Shown here: one piece after another, positions 1 through 9,631 of the stretch
Layout of the letters: the number at the start of each line of letters is the position of its first letter
How positions within the stretch are numbered: position 1 is the stretch's first letter
Assembly (NCBI GenBank): GCA_016490735.1
Contig: JAEMWC010000001.1
Span: 1,853,501 to 1,917,500, forward strand
Source: Pachyseris speciosa
Lineage: Eukaryota; Cnidaria; Anthozoa; Scleractinia; Pachyseridae
Direction of reading: 5' to 3'
DNA length: 64,000 nt
Program-made: the position numbers and the translations under genes
Notes under the pieces: generated by a model
The model's input: the letters and a program-made list of their open reading frames with translations, nothing else
What the model was told of the DNA's origin: nothing
Databases searched by the model: none

Positions 1-175
1 AACCTTTATTCCATTTGCTGAATTTTTGCATTTCAACAAGATCAGCAGCCCATATTTCATCAATTTTATTTACAATCACACGCCGTCGAGTAAAATTGCG
101 TTTTATGGGTGTATGTAACTCATCTGCTAATTTTTCTTGCCAGTTTTCTTCACTCGACGGCTTTTTCCGTTTTTT
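1..175 (-). CDS. Integrase, N-terminal part (element A, cut by window edge)
   Basis: The minus strand encodes an open frame matching the start of the rve-type integrase of element B (around 23900-24060), including the stretch IWAADLVEMQ, which holds the first catalytic Asp of the DDE core. The frame is -1 relative to the PLA2 gene and overlaps its 3' end by about 49 bp. In B the same two regions are joined in one frame. The integrase inserts the virus genome into host DNA. The remainder is outside the window, so intactness cannot be judged. The candidate frameshift signal at 82-175 would make it a C-terminal extension of the PLA2 protein. Confidence 0.75.
82..175 (-). promoter_or_regulatory. 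Candidate -1 programmed ribosomal frameshift signal, PLA2 to integrase (element A)
   Basis: On the minus strand the heptamer A AAA AAC (175-169) lies in the PLA2 reading phase (CCA AAA AAC). It is followed by a 7-nt spacer (168-162), then a 10-nt arm (161-152, GCCGTCGAGT) whose perfect complement lies at 91-82, with a 60-nt loop. A -1 slip enters the integrase frame exactly. The long loop is a weakness; a plain one-base deletion in the A-run is the alternative. Confidence 0.5.
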
Positions 176-1404
176 GGAACACCTAAACCTAGTTTCTCCT
201 TTTTGTTGATTAGGAATCTAGCTGTTTGACCCCATTTTGGCATTTCACCATACGGTATTTGATCGAGAGATTTTATCATTGTTCTATCACAATCACCTTT
301 ATCTTTTCCCATATCATAACAAATATCGTGGTAAGCTGCTATTTCATCCACCTTGTTGTAAGGTTGGACATTCCACTTCAGAACCTCACCTGTGTTTTTA
401 TCATATTCCAACTGCTCATTAAGAGGATTGTAGGGTCCCATGTATTTATACTTTCCTGGTGTCCATCCAGCTTTTGGTTTTGGAAGCTTCCCAATAACTT
501 TATGAATATCAATCTTTCCACCATAATAATTATTGGCAGTATCAGCAATTATTTGTCCATAAGAAGTCCAACCTTTGTTATTTTTTCCCTTAATAGCTTT
601 CCCAAAAGCACTCATAAATTTAGGATTGGTAAAAGTTTTAGGAATAAGAACACCATATTTAAGCATACTAGTGTCAAAAACCTTATCACCCCAACCAGAT
701 CCGAATTTTATTGGAATTGTGAATGTTGGTTTAGACCCAAAACCAGATTCAAGTATGAACTTATTATAGCTTCCCTTGTAACCATTAGCTTTTGCAGTTT
801 CATATAATTTCTTATAAACCTTGACTCTTTCCTTAGCATCTTTAATTTCACTGGGATTTGGAAATTTAAAAAGATTTGGGTCTGTTGCTAATTCTGCTGC
901 TTTTTTAAAATCAACTTGCCATGGGCTTCCTGCGACTCCACTCTTTAATAGCTTGTCAACATCAATAGCACCACCATGTGTATAATCCAATCCTTTGATG
1001 TCTGTTTTGTAACGAATGTTTGGTCGCACTTTTGTTGAGAGTTGATTTAAAGCTTCTGTCCCAACCTTTTGTAAAATGGGAGTTGCTTTTTTTATGCCAT
1101 AGTCAATCGCACGCCGCTGAAGTTTTGGATTTCTCATTGCTTCAGAAGCATAATATCTCCCCATTTCAACACCCTTCTTCGCTAAATAAGGGACTCCATG
1201 TTCCAAGAATCCTGTTAGCGCCATATCTGCGGCTGAATCTAGTATGCCAGCTCCTTGCTTACTAACAAATTTAGTTTTTGTGATTCCACACTCAGCACAA
1301 GTGCATTTCATCATAGTTTGACCATTTTCAGTCTTTTGATATCTTTCACTTCCCGGTACACATTCTGTTACTTTCTTCTGTTTTACACAGTATGATTTCA
1401 CCAT
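127..1404 (-). CDS. DUF5679-like zinc ribbon plus phospholipase A2 virion protein (element A)
   Basis: About 425 residues, starting at the methionine of MVKSYCVKQ (1404) because the same start begins the homologue in B; an upstream in-frame ATG at 1440 is possible. The first ~50 residues form a Cys-rich ribbon (YCVKQ, TEC, KCTCAEC) that resembles DUF5679. The C-terminal third has a PLA2 calcium-loop-like GPYNPL and the catalytic His-Asp dyad in YHDICYD. By analogy with parvovirus VP1 and adintovirus PLA2 proteins it would breach endosomal membranes during entry; that is inference. The gene ends in a basic tail and overlaps the integrase frame. It appears intact. Confidence 0.8.
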   Translation of the reverse strand: MVKSYCVKQKKVTECVPGSERYQKTENGQTMMKCTCAECGITKTKFVSKQGAGILDSAADMALTGFLEHGVPYLAKKGVEMGRYYASEAMRNPKLQRRAIDYGIKKATPILQKVGTEALNQLSTKVRPNIRYKTDIKGLDYTHGGAIDVDKLLKSGVAGSPWQVDFKKAAELATDPNLFKFPNPSEIKDAKERVKVYKKLYETAKANGYKGSYNKFILESGFGSKPTFTIPIKFGSGWGDKVFDTSMLKYGVLIPKTFTNPKFMSAFGKAIKGKNNKGWTSYGQIIADTANNYYGGKIDIHKVIGKLPKPKAGWTPGKYKYMGPYNPLNEQLEYDKNTGEVLKWNVQPYNKVDEIAAYHDICYDMGKDKGDCDRTMIKSLDQIPYGEMPKWGQTARFLINKKEKLGLGVPKNGKSRRVKKTGKKN

Positions 1405-1429
1405 TGTATATATGTGATTTAGATAAGTT

Positions 1430-1765
1430 TTATTTTCCACCTCTATAATGTTTAATGTTGTCTGTTACACCCTTGACTGCCTGACCTGCAAGTATCTTTG
1501 CCAAACCAGCAAAACTAGGAGCTGGAGTCACAAAATTAGACATTATATATGCAGCTTTATCAACGGCTGAAGGACCTCTATTTTGAATTCTTCTGATGGT
1601 TGATCTTGAAGCCCCACCTGTTTGTTTGACGAATTTAGTCTTTGTGATTCCACACTCAGCACATGTGCATTTCATCATAGTTCGACCATTTTTGGTTTTT
1701 TGATATCTTTCACTTCCCGGTACACACTCAGTGACCTTCTTCTGTTTAACGCAGTATGATCTCAT
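1430..1765 (-). CDS. Second DUF5679-like protein (element A only)
   Basis: 111 residues, starting at MRSYCVKQ; the longer upstream opening lies within the protease gene region and lacks support. The first ~48 residues are nearly the same as the start of the adjacent PLA2 protein, including ECVPGSERYQKT and CTCAECG, while the rest (a mildly hydrophobic stretch SFAGLAKILAGQAVKG and a basic tail) is unrelated. So a shared N-terminal zinc-ribbon module heads two consecutive genes. Element B has a 46-residue unrelated gene in this position instead. Function is unknown; a small core or minor virion protein is plausible from its place among virion genes. Confidence 0.65.
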   Translation of the reverse strand: MRSYCVKQKKVTECVPGSERYQKTKNGRTMMKCTCAECGITKTKFVKQTGGASRSTIRRIQNRGPSAVDKAAYIMSNFVTPAPSFAGLAKILAGQAVKGVTDNIKHYRGGK

Positions 1766-1776
1766 ATACAAATGGG

Positions 1777-3138
1777 TTAGATATTTTCGAAATAGTTTAT
1801 GATGAATCTGTGATTGACACTCACATCTGTTGGACTGAATTTGGAATTGTGTATAGTATCCAGAATTGATGTACCATTTTGTCTCTCCAGAAGATAGTAC
1901 AAACACCAATATCCACACAATACTGAATCCCTTTCTTGTATCTCATCACCAGAGTATTCAAGTTGTTTCCCACTTGTGGCCATATATATTTGAACTTCTG
2001 TCGGCATCATCAATCCGAATGAATCGAAGTATTCACAGTATGTGTCCATATTCCGATAACATACCCAATGAATACCTGGTCCAATCTGACTGTCAAGATT
2101 GACTATTCCACATTCTTTGTTTTTTATTTGTTTTGGAAGATTGTCCCGACTGAATACTCCTCTGAAATGTTTTATTCCAAGTTGTTTCACCCATTTCAAT
2201 AAATCATAGTTGGATAATGGTTTATTCACGAATCTTACAGTATTTCTCCAAGTATGGGGATTGATTTGAAGGGACTGTTTTTTCCCAGTAGAAGCCCTTT
2301 TCCTTTGGTCTTTTTTTTTCATTCCATAACCAATTGGGTTATCCCACGTACCAAAAACTGGGGGTGATCTCCATGGAAACACATCATATTTTCCACCACT
2401 TTTAGGATCTGGAACATACACAGGCAATGACCGTGTTGGACGACTGCGTCCGACTTGTAAACCAGTTCCATCACTTTTTGTCATAATTGAATCCGGAACA
2501 TGGACAGGTATTGATCGTGTTGGACGACTGCGTTCGACTTGTAAACCCTTCCCTGATAATTTTTTAACTGCTTCTATGGCTAGAGGAATTCCAATAGTTG
2601 CCATTATTGTTCCAAGACCTTTTCCATTTTGGGTTTTTGTTGGTTTGATAACAACGTCTCCACCATACTGCATTTTTTGAATAAGATCAGCCATTTGTCT
2701 TGTATTCAACAAATTTTTTACATTCAATAGCTGGGACAAGTTTTGATTAGGAATGATAAATCCTCCTTTTTGTTTCTTTCTAAACATTTTATCAATAGCC
2801 ATACTCCCAAGAGATGAAAGAGCACCTGTAGCTAATGCTGGAGCTGCTTTAGATGCTGCTTTAATTGCAAACGGCAAAAGACTTGACCAAAGAGAACCTC
2901 CATGCACAACAGCTTTTCTGATTTGTGATTTTGATATTTTGTTGTCTGAACCTTTTCCTGATCTTTTTGATTTCATCAGTTTGTTGATTTGTGTCTTAGT
3001 CAACATCAGTTCATCATTTCCAGACAATTCACTATGCGATAACCTTATTGTTACAGCTGAATTTGTTCTGTAAGCTTTTGCAAGCTTTTCTTTCTGACCC
3101 TGTGAAAGTTTCACTCCATGAGGATGATAAGTAGTCAT
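1777..3138 (-). CDS. Core protein fused to adenain-like cysteine protease (element A)
   Basis: A single 453-residue frame. Residues 1-~285 are basic, Gly/Lys-rich and contain hydrophobic segments and a repeated SRPTRS motif, as expected of a virion core/minor capsid precursor. The C-terminal ~165 residues match adenovirus-type (C5) proteases: His357 in GIHWVCY, an acidic YFDSFG, and Cys408 in SVLCGYWC preceded by a Gln-bearing loop. The protease would mature virion precursors. In element B the same two parts lie in different frames with a slippery A-run between them. Gene order (core/protease next to the capsid gene) is the same in both elements. Confidence 0.85.
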   Translation of the reverse strand: MTTYHPHGVKLSQGQKEKLAKAYRTNSAVTIRLSHSELSGNDELMLTKTQINKLMKSKRSGKGSDNKISKSQIRKAVVHGGSLWSSLLPFAIKAASKAAPALATGALSSLGSMAIDKMFRKKQKGGFIIPNQNLSQLLNVKNLLNTRQMADLIQKMQYGGDVVIKPTKTQNGKGLGTIMATIGIPLAIEAVKKLSGKGLQVERSRPTRSIPVHVPDSIMTKSDGTGLQVGRSRPTRSLPVYVPDPKSGGKYDVFPWRSPPVFGTWDNPIGYGMKKKDQRKRASTGKKQSLQINPHTWRNTVRFVNKPLSNYDLLKWVKQLGIKHFRGVFSRDNLPKQIKNKECGIVNLDSQIGPGIHWVCYRNMDTYCEYFDSFGLMMPTEVQIYMATSGKQLEYSGDEIQERDSVLCGYWCLYYLLERQNGTSILDTIHNSKFSPTDVSVNHRFIINYFENI

Positions 3139-3243
3139 ATATTATATGGTTATACTAAAATCAATTAGTGTAAACACTGGTTTAATTTAATTTATTTAAT
3201 TTATTTAATTATTTATTTAATTTATTTAATTATTTTGTTTAAA
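3139..3243. other. AT-rich spacer between capsid and core genes (element A)
   Basis: This holds short TTTAATTTA-type repeats and no open frame. The equivalent spacer in B (21500-21593) is similarly AT-rich, so it may be a transcript-end region. Confidence 0.4.
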
Positions 3244-4530
3244 TTACATGGATCTCAGAATTAACTTCCCATCAGTCTTTCTCATCTCAACATCCTGTTC
3301 ATAGAGGACTAGTGCATACACACTGTAATCTGCATTTGTTCCAGCACTCAATGTGTATTTGAAAGTCAGTTTGGTCATCCCATCTTTAATATCCTGTTTT
3401 TGTTTCGTCAAATCAAAATAAATGAAAGGGAATATTGTGCTAAAGTTATCTCTGTTAAGCAGGGTGCTATCACTGAAGTAATTGATGACCTGAACGTATT
3501 TCAAAACATCTCTGAATACTCTTGATGGTTCTGTTGAGGGTTTATAATGAACCTCTGGATAATCATTTCCATTGCCTACTTCAAGATGGCAACTTGTCAT
3601 TGTTCGTCCATTTGCAACAGAGAATGTATTATAGAGAAATTTATTGGCTGTCTGAGACTCATCATTTGCATCATTGATAATGAAAACAAAAACGTGTCTT
3701 GGTTTGTTTATTCCTGTTGAAATACGGAAATTAGCTGTCTGTTGTCTTGTTGAATGACCTCTCTCAACCATTTCTCTCAGATAAGTCCACTTTCTGGTGT
3801 CAAGATATTTGCTCATGTATAGTGACTTTCCTGCTGCATTGAAAGTAATGCGAGGAACAAGTAGCTGAAATTTGGTTAGTACTACACGACAATTATCGGC
3901 AGCCTGCCAAACTAAATTAGCATCACTTTCAAGTTCCAAATTAACCTCTACTTTCGAGTTAGGCAAAAGTTCATCATAAAGTCTCTTGAAAAATGCATAT
4001 CTATTGAGTGCAATCTCTGGATTTGCTTTACCATTTGCACCATTCAGCAACTTTTTACGAGATGCGAATCCTTTGTTATAATTAGCTTGAGCTGCTCTGT
4101 CTTCAGCATGTCTGTTGGTGTCAAGATAGAAGAACTCATTTGTTCCTTGACTTGAAGCATAACCTTGTGAATACTCAAGTAATGATTTAATATTTGTAGC
4201 TTGGTTAGCATCTCTGCATTCATAAACATCGACGCCATTTATTTTTATATTTATGCTTTTAATGAGAGCGTGAGCTGAATTCACAATACCGTTTCTGTCA
4301 TCAGCAGCAATATCACCTCCATCTGCAAGCTTCTTTTCAATGAAATCAACATTAAAACGACCATTGAACCAATAAAATGGTGTAGTCTCTCCACTGTTGT
4401 CAACAACAAAACGGTAACCTGTTTTCTTCTGATGAGCATTGTTTGCAACTACGGTGTTTAATGGTGTCTCAAGTTCGAAAACAACATCTTCATAACGTTC
4501 GATATATTTGGATTCTCGATAGTTAGACAT
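3244..4530 (-). CDS. Major capsid protein (hexon-like, element A)
   Basis: 428 residues, intact, the same length as the homologue in B at 20213-21499 and closely similar throughout (shared stretches such as VFELET, VVANNAHQ, DNSGETTPF, FPFIYFDLTKQKQDI). Length, position next to penton, protease and core genes, and conservation in both elements fit the double jelly-roll capsid protein of adintoviruses/Polintons. I cannot see the jelly rolls directly; the call rests on gene context and general resemblance. Its intact state while neighbours are broken is notable. The gene begins at an ATATTAT-ATG-type start preceded by TCTAAC, the shared virion-gene motif. Confidence 0.85.
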   Translation of the reverse strand: MSNYRESKYIERYEDVVFELETPLNTVVANNAHQKKTGYRFVVDNSGETTPFYWFNGRFNVDFIEKKLADGGDIAADDRNGIVNSAHALIKSINIKINGVDVYECRDANQATNIKSLLEYSQGYASSQGTNEFFYLDTNRHAEDRAAQANYNKGFASRKKLLNGANGKANPEIALNRYAFFKRLYDELLPNSKVEVNLELESDANLVWQAADNCRVVLTKFQLLVPRITFNAAGKSLYMSKYLDTRKWTYLREMVERGHSTRQQTANFRISTGINKPRHVFVFIINDANDESQTANKFLYNTFSVANGRTMTSCHLEVGNGNDYPEVHYKPSTEPSRVFRDVLKYVQVINYFSDSTLLNRDNFSTIFPFIYFDLTKQKQDIKDGMTKLTFKYTLSAGTNADYSVYALVLYEQDVEMRKTDGKLILRSM

Positions 4531-4556
4531 ATATTATTGGGTTAGATAAAAGTTAT

Positions 4557-4789
4557 TTATTTTGCATTATCTGTTTTGCGGGGCCTACCTCTCTTTCTTT
4601 TTATCAGACCCACATTCTCACTCTCACTCCCACTCCTGATCTTTCTCAAAAGTTCTATTATTTTATCACCACCTTTTTTGCCAGCGTGTTCACCAATTTT
4701 TGATGCTGCTTTTTTTTCAACTTTTTTATGACACCTTCACCTCGTTGTTCATCACTATAATTGTACTTCTTAAACTCAAATCGTTTCAT
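4557..4789 (-). pseudogene. Small basic DNA-binding protein with AT-hook, frameshifted (element A)
   Basis: The homologue of the 80-residue protein of B at 19948-20190. It starts MKRFEFKKY and ends with the AT-hook-like KRKRGRPRK, but the two parts lie in different frames. The break is -1 and falls at the in-phase A AAA AAG run near 4721-4728. It probably helped condense the genome in the virion (inference from charge and AT-hook). Confidence 0.7.
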
Positions 4790-4802
4790 ATACTATTTGG
4801 TT

Positions 4803-5584
4803 TTATAATTCCACCCCTCTCAAGAATATCTCAATATACCAATCTACCCCATTTAAATTGACTGGAGTTCCTAAAGAATCTGTGATGTAAAAACGTATTG
4901 AGCTGATTGAACGTGTTGAGATAGGATTCCATGAAAGAGAGCGAGGTTTGTAGGTGAATGGTAAACTTCTGACAAGATCTGTGACTGGAATAACAGCGAT
5001 TGTATTTGTACTATTGCCATCGACAATACTATCAGTCACCTTATCACAATTGATATATATTTCATCTACTCCACGTGTTATATCAGGTAGATATGTTCCA
5101 TATTCTGTGGTTGGAATTAATTTTGAATCAAAACCAATTAATTTTCTGAATTCAAGATCTCTTAGATCTACTTGATAGTTATCATCAAGTTCGATCAAAA
5201 TACGATATGTTGATAAAACGAAAAGAATATTAATACCGTACTTAAATTTTAATTCGTCTGTTTCAGATGGATTCAGTATATGTTTTTTTTCATATACTCG
5301 TGAATGTAAATATTGATTTCATCATATGAGTACATTCCATCAACAAAAGTTATTGTTTCCCAGTTTGCACCACTGTCACGGCTGTATTTTATTTGATTAT
5401 TCCCATAAGATTGTCTGATGTTATACCAACTGTATGTCATATTAATAGTTTTCACAGCCATTTCATGTTTCAAATCATTTGATAATGAGAGAGGAGTATT
5501 AAACCTTTTTGTAAAATCATGACTCTCACTAACACCAATTTTGTCTCTGTTTTTACTGTTGAATCGTAATGATATTTCTGTCAT
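4803..5584 (-). pseudogene. Penton (minor capsid) protein, frameshifted (element A)
   Basis: The N-terminal part (5584-~5285) and C-terminal part (~5280-4803) align to one continuous 261-residue protein in B. The break is -1 at an eight-base A-run on the coding strand (5283-5290). The vertex (penton) call comes from its length, its place beside the capsid gene, and adintovirus gene order; no motif proves it. A true mutation, a consensus error in the homopolymer, or slippage at the in-phase A AAA AAC are all possible. Confidence 0.7.
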
Positions 5585-5623
5585 ATACTATTAGATTAGA
5601 TATTTGGTGATTATTTTATTGAG

Positions 5624-6441
5624 CTAATTATTTGAAACAATACCCAATTTTCTTAATGTGTGAAGTATATTCACAAACTCATTTCTGACACCAGCACTAT
5701 TATTGCCAGCAAAAATAGACCCACCAAGTAACTGGAGTCGTGAAAGCAAGTCACCAATATTATTGTAATGAAAAACACCAGCTCCATATTTAATACCTTC
5801 ACCAATAGTTTTTGAGCCTTCTTCAATAAGATCAATTCTTTTTCGATACTTTTGTAATGTTTTGATGTCTTGTGTTAATTCATAAATTTTTTCTTTATTA
5901 TCATCCCTCTGCTTTTTGGCTTTTGATAGTCGTCCTTTTTGACGTCCAAGTTCTTGGGTTAATTTACCAATTCCCACATCATAGTCACCAATATTTATTG
6001 ATCCATCCATTTGCATATCTAAAACTTTTGATGGGGGAGATAAATTATATTTCATCAATGTTTCAATCTCGTCTTGTGTGAAACCCTTATCAACATCTGA
6101 CTTATAAGTTGACATCATTTTTGGTTTATAATCAATTGGTAATTTTGTTGTTTCCAAAGGTTTTGATTCAGGTAGTGTGTTTAAAAGCACAAAATCTTCT
6201 AATCCACTTGTCAATGCTTTTTGATTTTGTTTCAACTGTTCAATAACTTCATCCTGTTTGTTGTCGATGCTTTTTTTACACTCTTCTGAACATCAATTGT
6301 AGGTTTTAGTAATTCAAATGTTTCATCATATGCATCTTGTTTTCTGTTTTCATAAGTCTTGATAACCTCACAAACTTCTTTTGTCTTGTTTCCAGCTTCA
6401 ATTCCACTTTTAAGAAGCCTTTTCATTCGTTCAATATCCAT
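5624..6441 (-). pseudogene. Minor virion protein, frameshifted (element A)
   Basis: The homologue of the 268-residue protein in B at 18321-19127. It starts MDIERMKRLLKSG and has a charged, coiled-coil-prone centre. Its conserved C-terminus carries LLSRLQLLGGSI, then NEFVNILHTLRKLGI. The frame changes by -1 at a seven-base A-run (6271-6277), so two overlapping frames (6441-6232 and 6235-5624) are seen. I do not recognise a named family beyond its place in the virion block. Confidence 0.65.
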
Positions 6442-6477
6442 ATATAATTGAGTTAGACTAATCTAAACTATTAACAT
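6442..6477. promoter_or_regulatory. Divergent promoter between the two virion gene blocks (element A)
   Basis: The 36 bp hold back-to-back copies of the virion-gene start motif: on the minus strand TCTAACTCAATTATATATG, on the plus strand TCTAAACTATTAACATATG. The same layout recurs at 18285-18320 in B. Confidence 0.6.
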
Positions 6478-7119
6478 ATGGAAATTCCAAATTATGACAT
6501 CATTCAGGATTCAAACAAGTCTTTTAGACAGTTGTATCCGTATATGCCGAAAGATACATTCAGAATGTTATTGGCTGGAAATTCAGGATCCGGAAAGACA
6601 ACACTGTTTCTGCACTTGATTATGGAACCGTTAGTCTATTATGATCAGATCCATCTCTACGCCAAAAACTTGGATCAAGATAAATATCAATATTTACAGC
6701 AAGTGATGGATAGAATAAGCAAACAAGTTGGTTACCCCGTTTTAATTTGTAGCCAAGATGAAATTTTACCTGTTGAACAAATTCAAGACACTGAATTGCA
6801 GCGGTTGGTTGTGTTTGATGATTTTGTGACGGATAAAAAACAAGATCAAATCATCAGCTATTTTATACAAGGTCGCCACAAAAATTGTTCAGTAGTGTAC
6901 CTAACACAGTCATTCTATGGATGTCCAAAATCTGTTAGGCTTAATTGTAGCCACTTCTGCCTTTATGATTTTCCATCTGCAAGAGAAAGAAACTTTATTG
7001 CCAAAGAACTTGCAATTGATGAGAAGAAGTATATCGAAGCAACTAAAAAACCATATTCTTTCTGTTATATTGACAAACCAATGAAAACTGTGAAGAGAAA
7101 CTTTTATGGAGTTATCTAA
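6478..7119 (+). CDS. Genome-packaging ATPase (FtsK/HerA, A32-like; element A)
   Basis: 213 residues, intact. Walker A is GNSGSGKT at residues 34-41; Walker B is in RLVVFDDFV, with the following YFIQGRHKNCSVVYLTQS segment carrying the sensor-like Gln. It would pump virus DNA into preformed capsids. It is the first gene of the plus-strand block, directly followed (11 bp) by the collagen-stemmed fibre gene. The homologue in B at 17646-18284 is 212 residues and very similar. Packaging ATPases of this size and motif layout are standard in adintoviruses, Polintons and virophages. Confidence 0.92.
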   Translation: MEIPNYDIIQDSNKSFRQLYPYMPKDTFRMLLAGNSGSGKTTLFLHLIMEPLVYYDQIHLYAKNLDQDKYQYLQQVMDRISKQVGYPVLICSQDEILPVEQIQDTELQRLVVFDDFVTDKKQDQIISYFIQGRHKNCSVVYLTQSFYGCPKSVRLNCSHFCLYDFPSARERNFIAKELAIDEKKYIEATKKPYSFCYIDKPMKTVKRNFYGVI

Positions 7120-7130
7120 TCTAATAATAT

Positions 7131-9551
7131 ATGGGAATATTCAATTTTTTACCACATCAATATGATACAACTGGTGGTCAAGGTACAAGAGGTCCAGTTG
7201 GTCCAAAAGGTGATAAAGGTGATAAAGGTCCAAAAGGTGATAAAGGTAATAAAGGTGATAGAGGTCTAACTGGTCCAGTTGGTCCAAAAGGTGATAAAGG
7301 TGATAGAGGTCTAACTGGTCCAAAAGGTGACACAGGTCTAATTGGTATAAAAGGTGATAGAGGTCTAACTGGTCCAAAAGGTGATAAAGGTGATAGAGGT
7401 CTAACTGGTCCAAAAGGTGATAAAGGTGATAAAGGTGATAAAGGTGACAAAGGTGATAATGGATTCAAATTGACACAAGATGGGAAATATGATATCGAAA
7501 ACAAAAAGTTGACTAATTTAGCAATACCTACAAATTTAAAAGATAGTGCAAACAAATCATATGTTGATAATCTTGTTTTTTCAGCATCAGGTTCTCAACG
7601 TAACCCATTCGCTTTTCTGTTAAAAGACAAATCTAAGTCTTCTGGAGTCCAAGGTGTGGAAAACCTTCAAATTGAGAATTTTGACAAATCACCTTATCAC
7701 ATAAACAAGTCATCATTGTCTTTTTTCATTAAAAGAAGTGGCAACTTTACATCCAAAATTCGTTTTGATGTTTCATCTTTGAGTAAGGGTGAGTATACTT
7801 TTGTGGTCGAGTTTTTCTCACCATCAAACCCTCAAAATGCAACAATCGGATTATTCCTTCCGACTGTAAACATGCGCGACGCGGGACAGCAGTTTTAAAA
7901 ACCTTTTCCTAAAACTCCACACGTTGATGGTTACATGAAGAAGCTTTTTACAATTCAAAAAACAAGTGGTGGTCAAGCGGCAATACAGGTTGATCTAAGT
8001 AGCACAGCTCCAGTGTCTAACACCAAAACACATCTCATTGTTTATGGAGCCTTTGGATATCATACAAATTTGTCTTACTTTGTGCACGACCCAGCGTATG
8101 AAATTGAAAACGGCAATGTTGCGTTTGGTGGTAATATTGACATGAAATTAAACAAAATCCTCAACCTGCAGGATAACCCCTCAAACCCACAAGATGCTGT
8201 GAACAAAAGTTATGTCGATACACAAGTTGCTAGCATTGATGTTTCATAATTTGTTAAAAAAGATGGAAGTGTTGCAATGTCTGGAGATTTGGACATGGGT
8301 GGAAATAATGTGATAAATATAGCAGATGTGGTGAATGAGGGCGATGCGGTGAATTTCAGAGTTTTGAATCGTGCTTCTCAAACCATTCGAGCGGCAACCT
8401 TATTATTGAATGGAACAAATGCGATGATGGCGGATATGAAACTTGGAGGGTATAAAATCATTGACTGTGCAACACCAACAGAAAATTCTGATACTGCAAC
8501 AAAGGGGTATGTTGACTCAACTCACGTTGAAGCTTCAGGGACAGGTAAGCAAGAAAACCCTTTTAAATACCTCATGGAAGACGTTAACGAATCTTCTTCT
8601 GAAAATAACATAACTGTGCTTAGTATTACTAGCTATTCAACATCACCTCACCAAATAAACAGAAACGCGTATAATTTTACACTCATTGATGATAAAGATG
8701 GAACTGAACAGTATCGCTCCAGAATTGGTTTCAACCTTTTCAGACTTCCAATAGGTTTTTATACCCTTGTTGTTGAGTTTTTCCCTCCGGAAATGCGAAA
8801 TGTTAGTGTTCATGCTACTGCCGACTCGCTATCATTTGGTGCACAAACCTCGAAAACATTCCAAGCAACGGCAACCATTGCTGCATATGTCAAAACAATA
8901 CTGCACTTCGAAAAAACACAGACAGGTCAACGAGAATATATCTACCTTGATCTACATGGAAAAACCGCGTTTCCCAACCCCACTGGGCACATGGTTGTTT
9001 ATGGTGTAAATGGCACTGTTGCAAAAGTTCCATCCACTGTGTTTGATCAGATCTTCTTCGTCAATAATGGGAAAATGCAAATGGAAACCGATTTGGATTT
9101 AAATAATTACGGGGTTTACAATAACAATGTAGCTTTATACAATTACTTAAATGGGGCTGTCAGATTTTCAAAACCTTTAATTTTACCAGGGTTAGTTTAT
9201 AAAATAGCAAGTTCTTTGTTAACCGGCTCTTCCGCATCAGAAGATGTTTTTTCTATACCAACGTTTTGGGCTCCATATACACCGTTTTTTAAAGAATTGA
9301 TTCGCACCGATTTACATTTTTATGACCGCACTTCCATGCCACAAAATGGTTCTTTTCGTGTTTATGTTACCGTTGGAGGAAAAGAACAACGGCTTACATC
9401 TCACAATATTTCCAAAGGGGAAACTGGCTGGGTAGTTTTCTCAAACATTAGGACACACTTGTATTTTCCAACAGCTACTGCATTAACGTTTAAAATTACC
9501 GGACTTAACCAGAGAACAAGAGTAACGCTTACTGCTGAGTTTCTTGCATAA
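7131..9551 (+). pseudogene. Collagen-stemmed fibre protein with two in-frame stops (element A)
   Basis: One continuous frame of about 806 codons broken only by TAA at 7896-7898 and 8247-8249. After MGIFNF come roughly 28 Gly-X-Y triplets rich in GPKGDKGDKG, as in trimeric collagen-like viral stems. The shaft then repeats blocks built around TNxxxPxxxxDxxxKxYVD, including ATKGYVDS and VNKSYVDT, spaced by globular segments. It would project from the capsid and bind the host cell. The absence of frameshifts over 2.4 kb, against two stops, is unusual. The homologue in B (13858-17384) is broken differently, by frameshifts. Confidence 0.75.
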
Positions 9552-9601
9552 AATTTTATTTTTAAAAATATGATGGGGGAGGATATTGACCATGATCCAT
9601 T

Positions 9602-9631
9602 CACACTTGAATTAATCTAAATTAATATTAT
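9602..9631 (+). promoter_or_regulatory. Virion-gene start motif before second fibre gene (element A)
   Basis: TCTAAATTAATATTATATG runs into the start codon at 9632, a clear example of the TCTAA-spacer-TATATG motif shared by virion genes of both elements. Confidence 0.5.

Noticed and set aside
7141..7555. Minus-strand frames of Leu/His/Asp or Pro/Leu repeats
   Set aside because: Antisense shadows of the collagen-like stem; repeat composition alone keeps them open.
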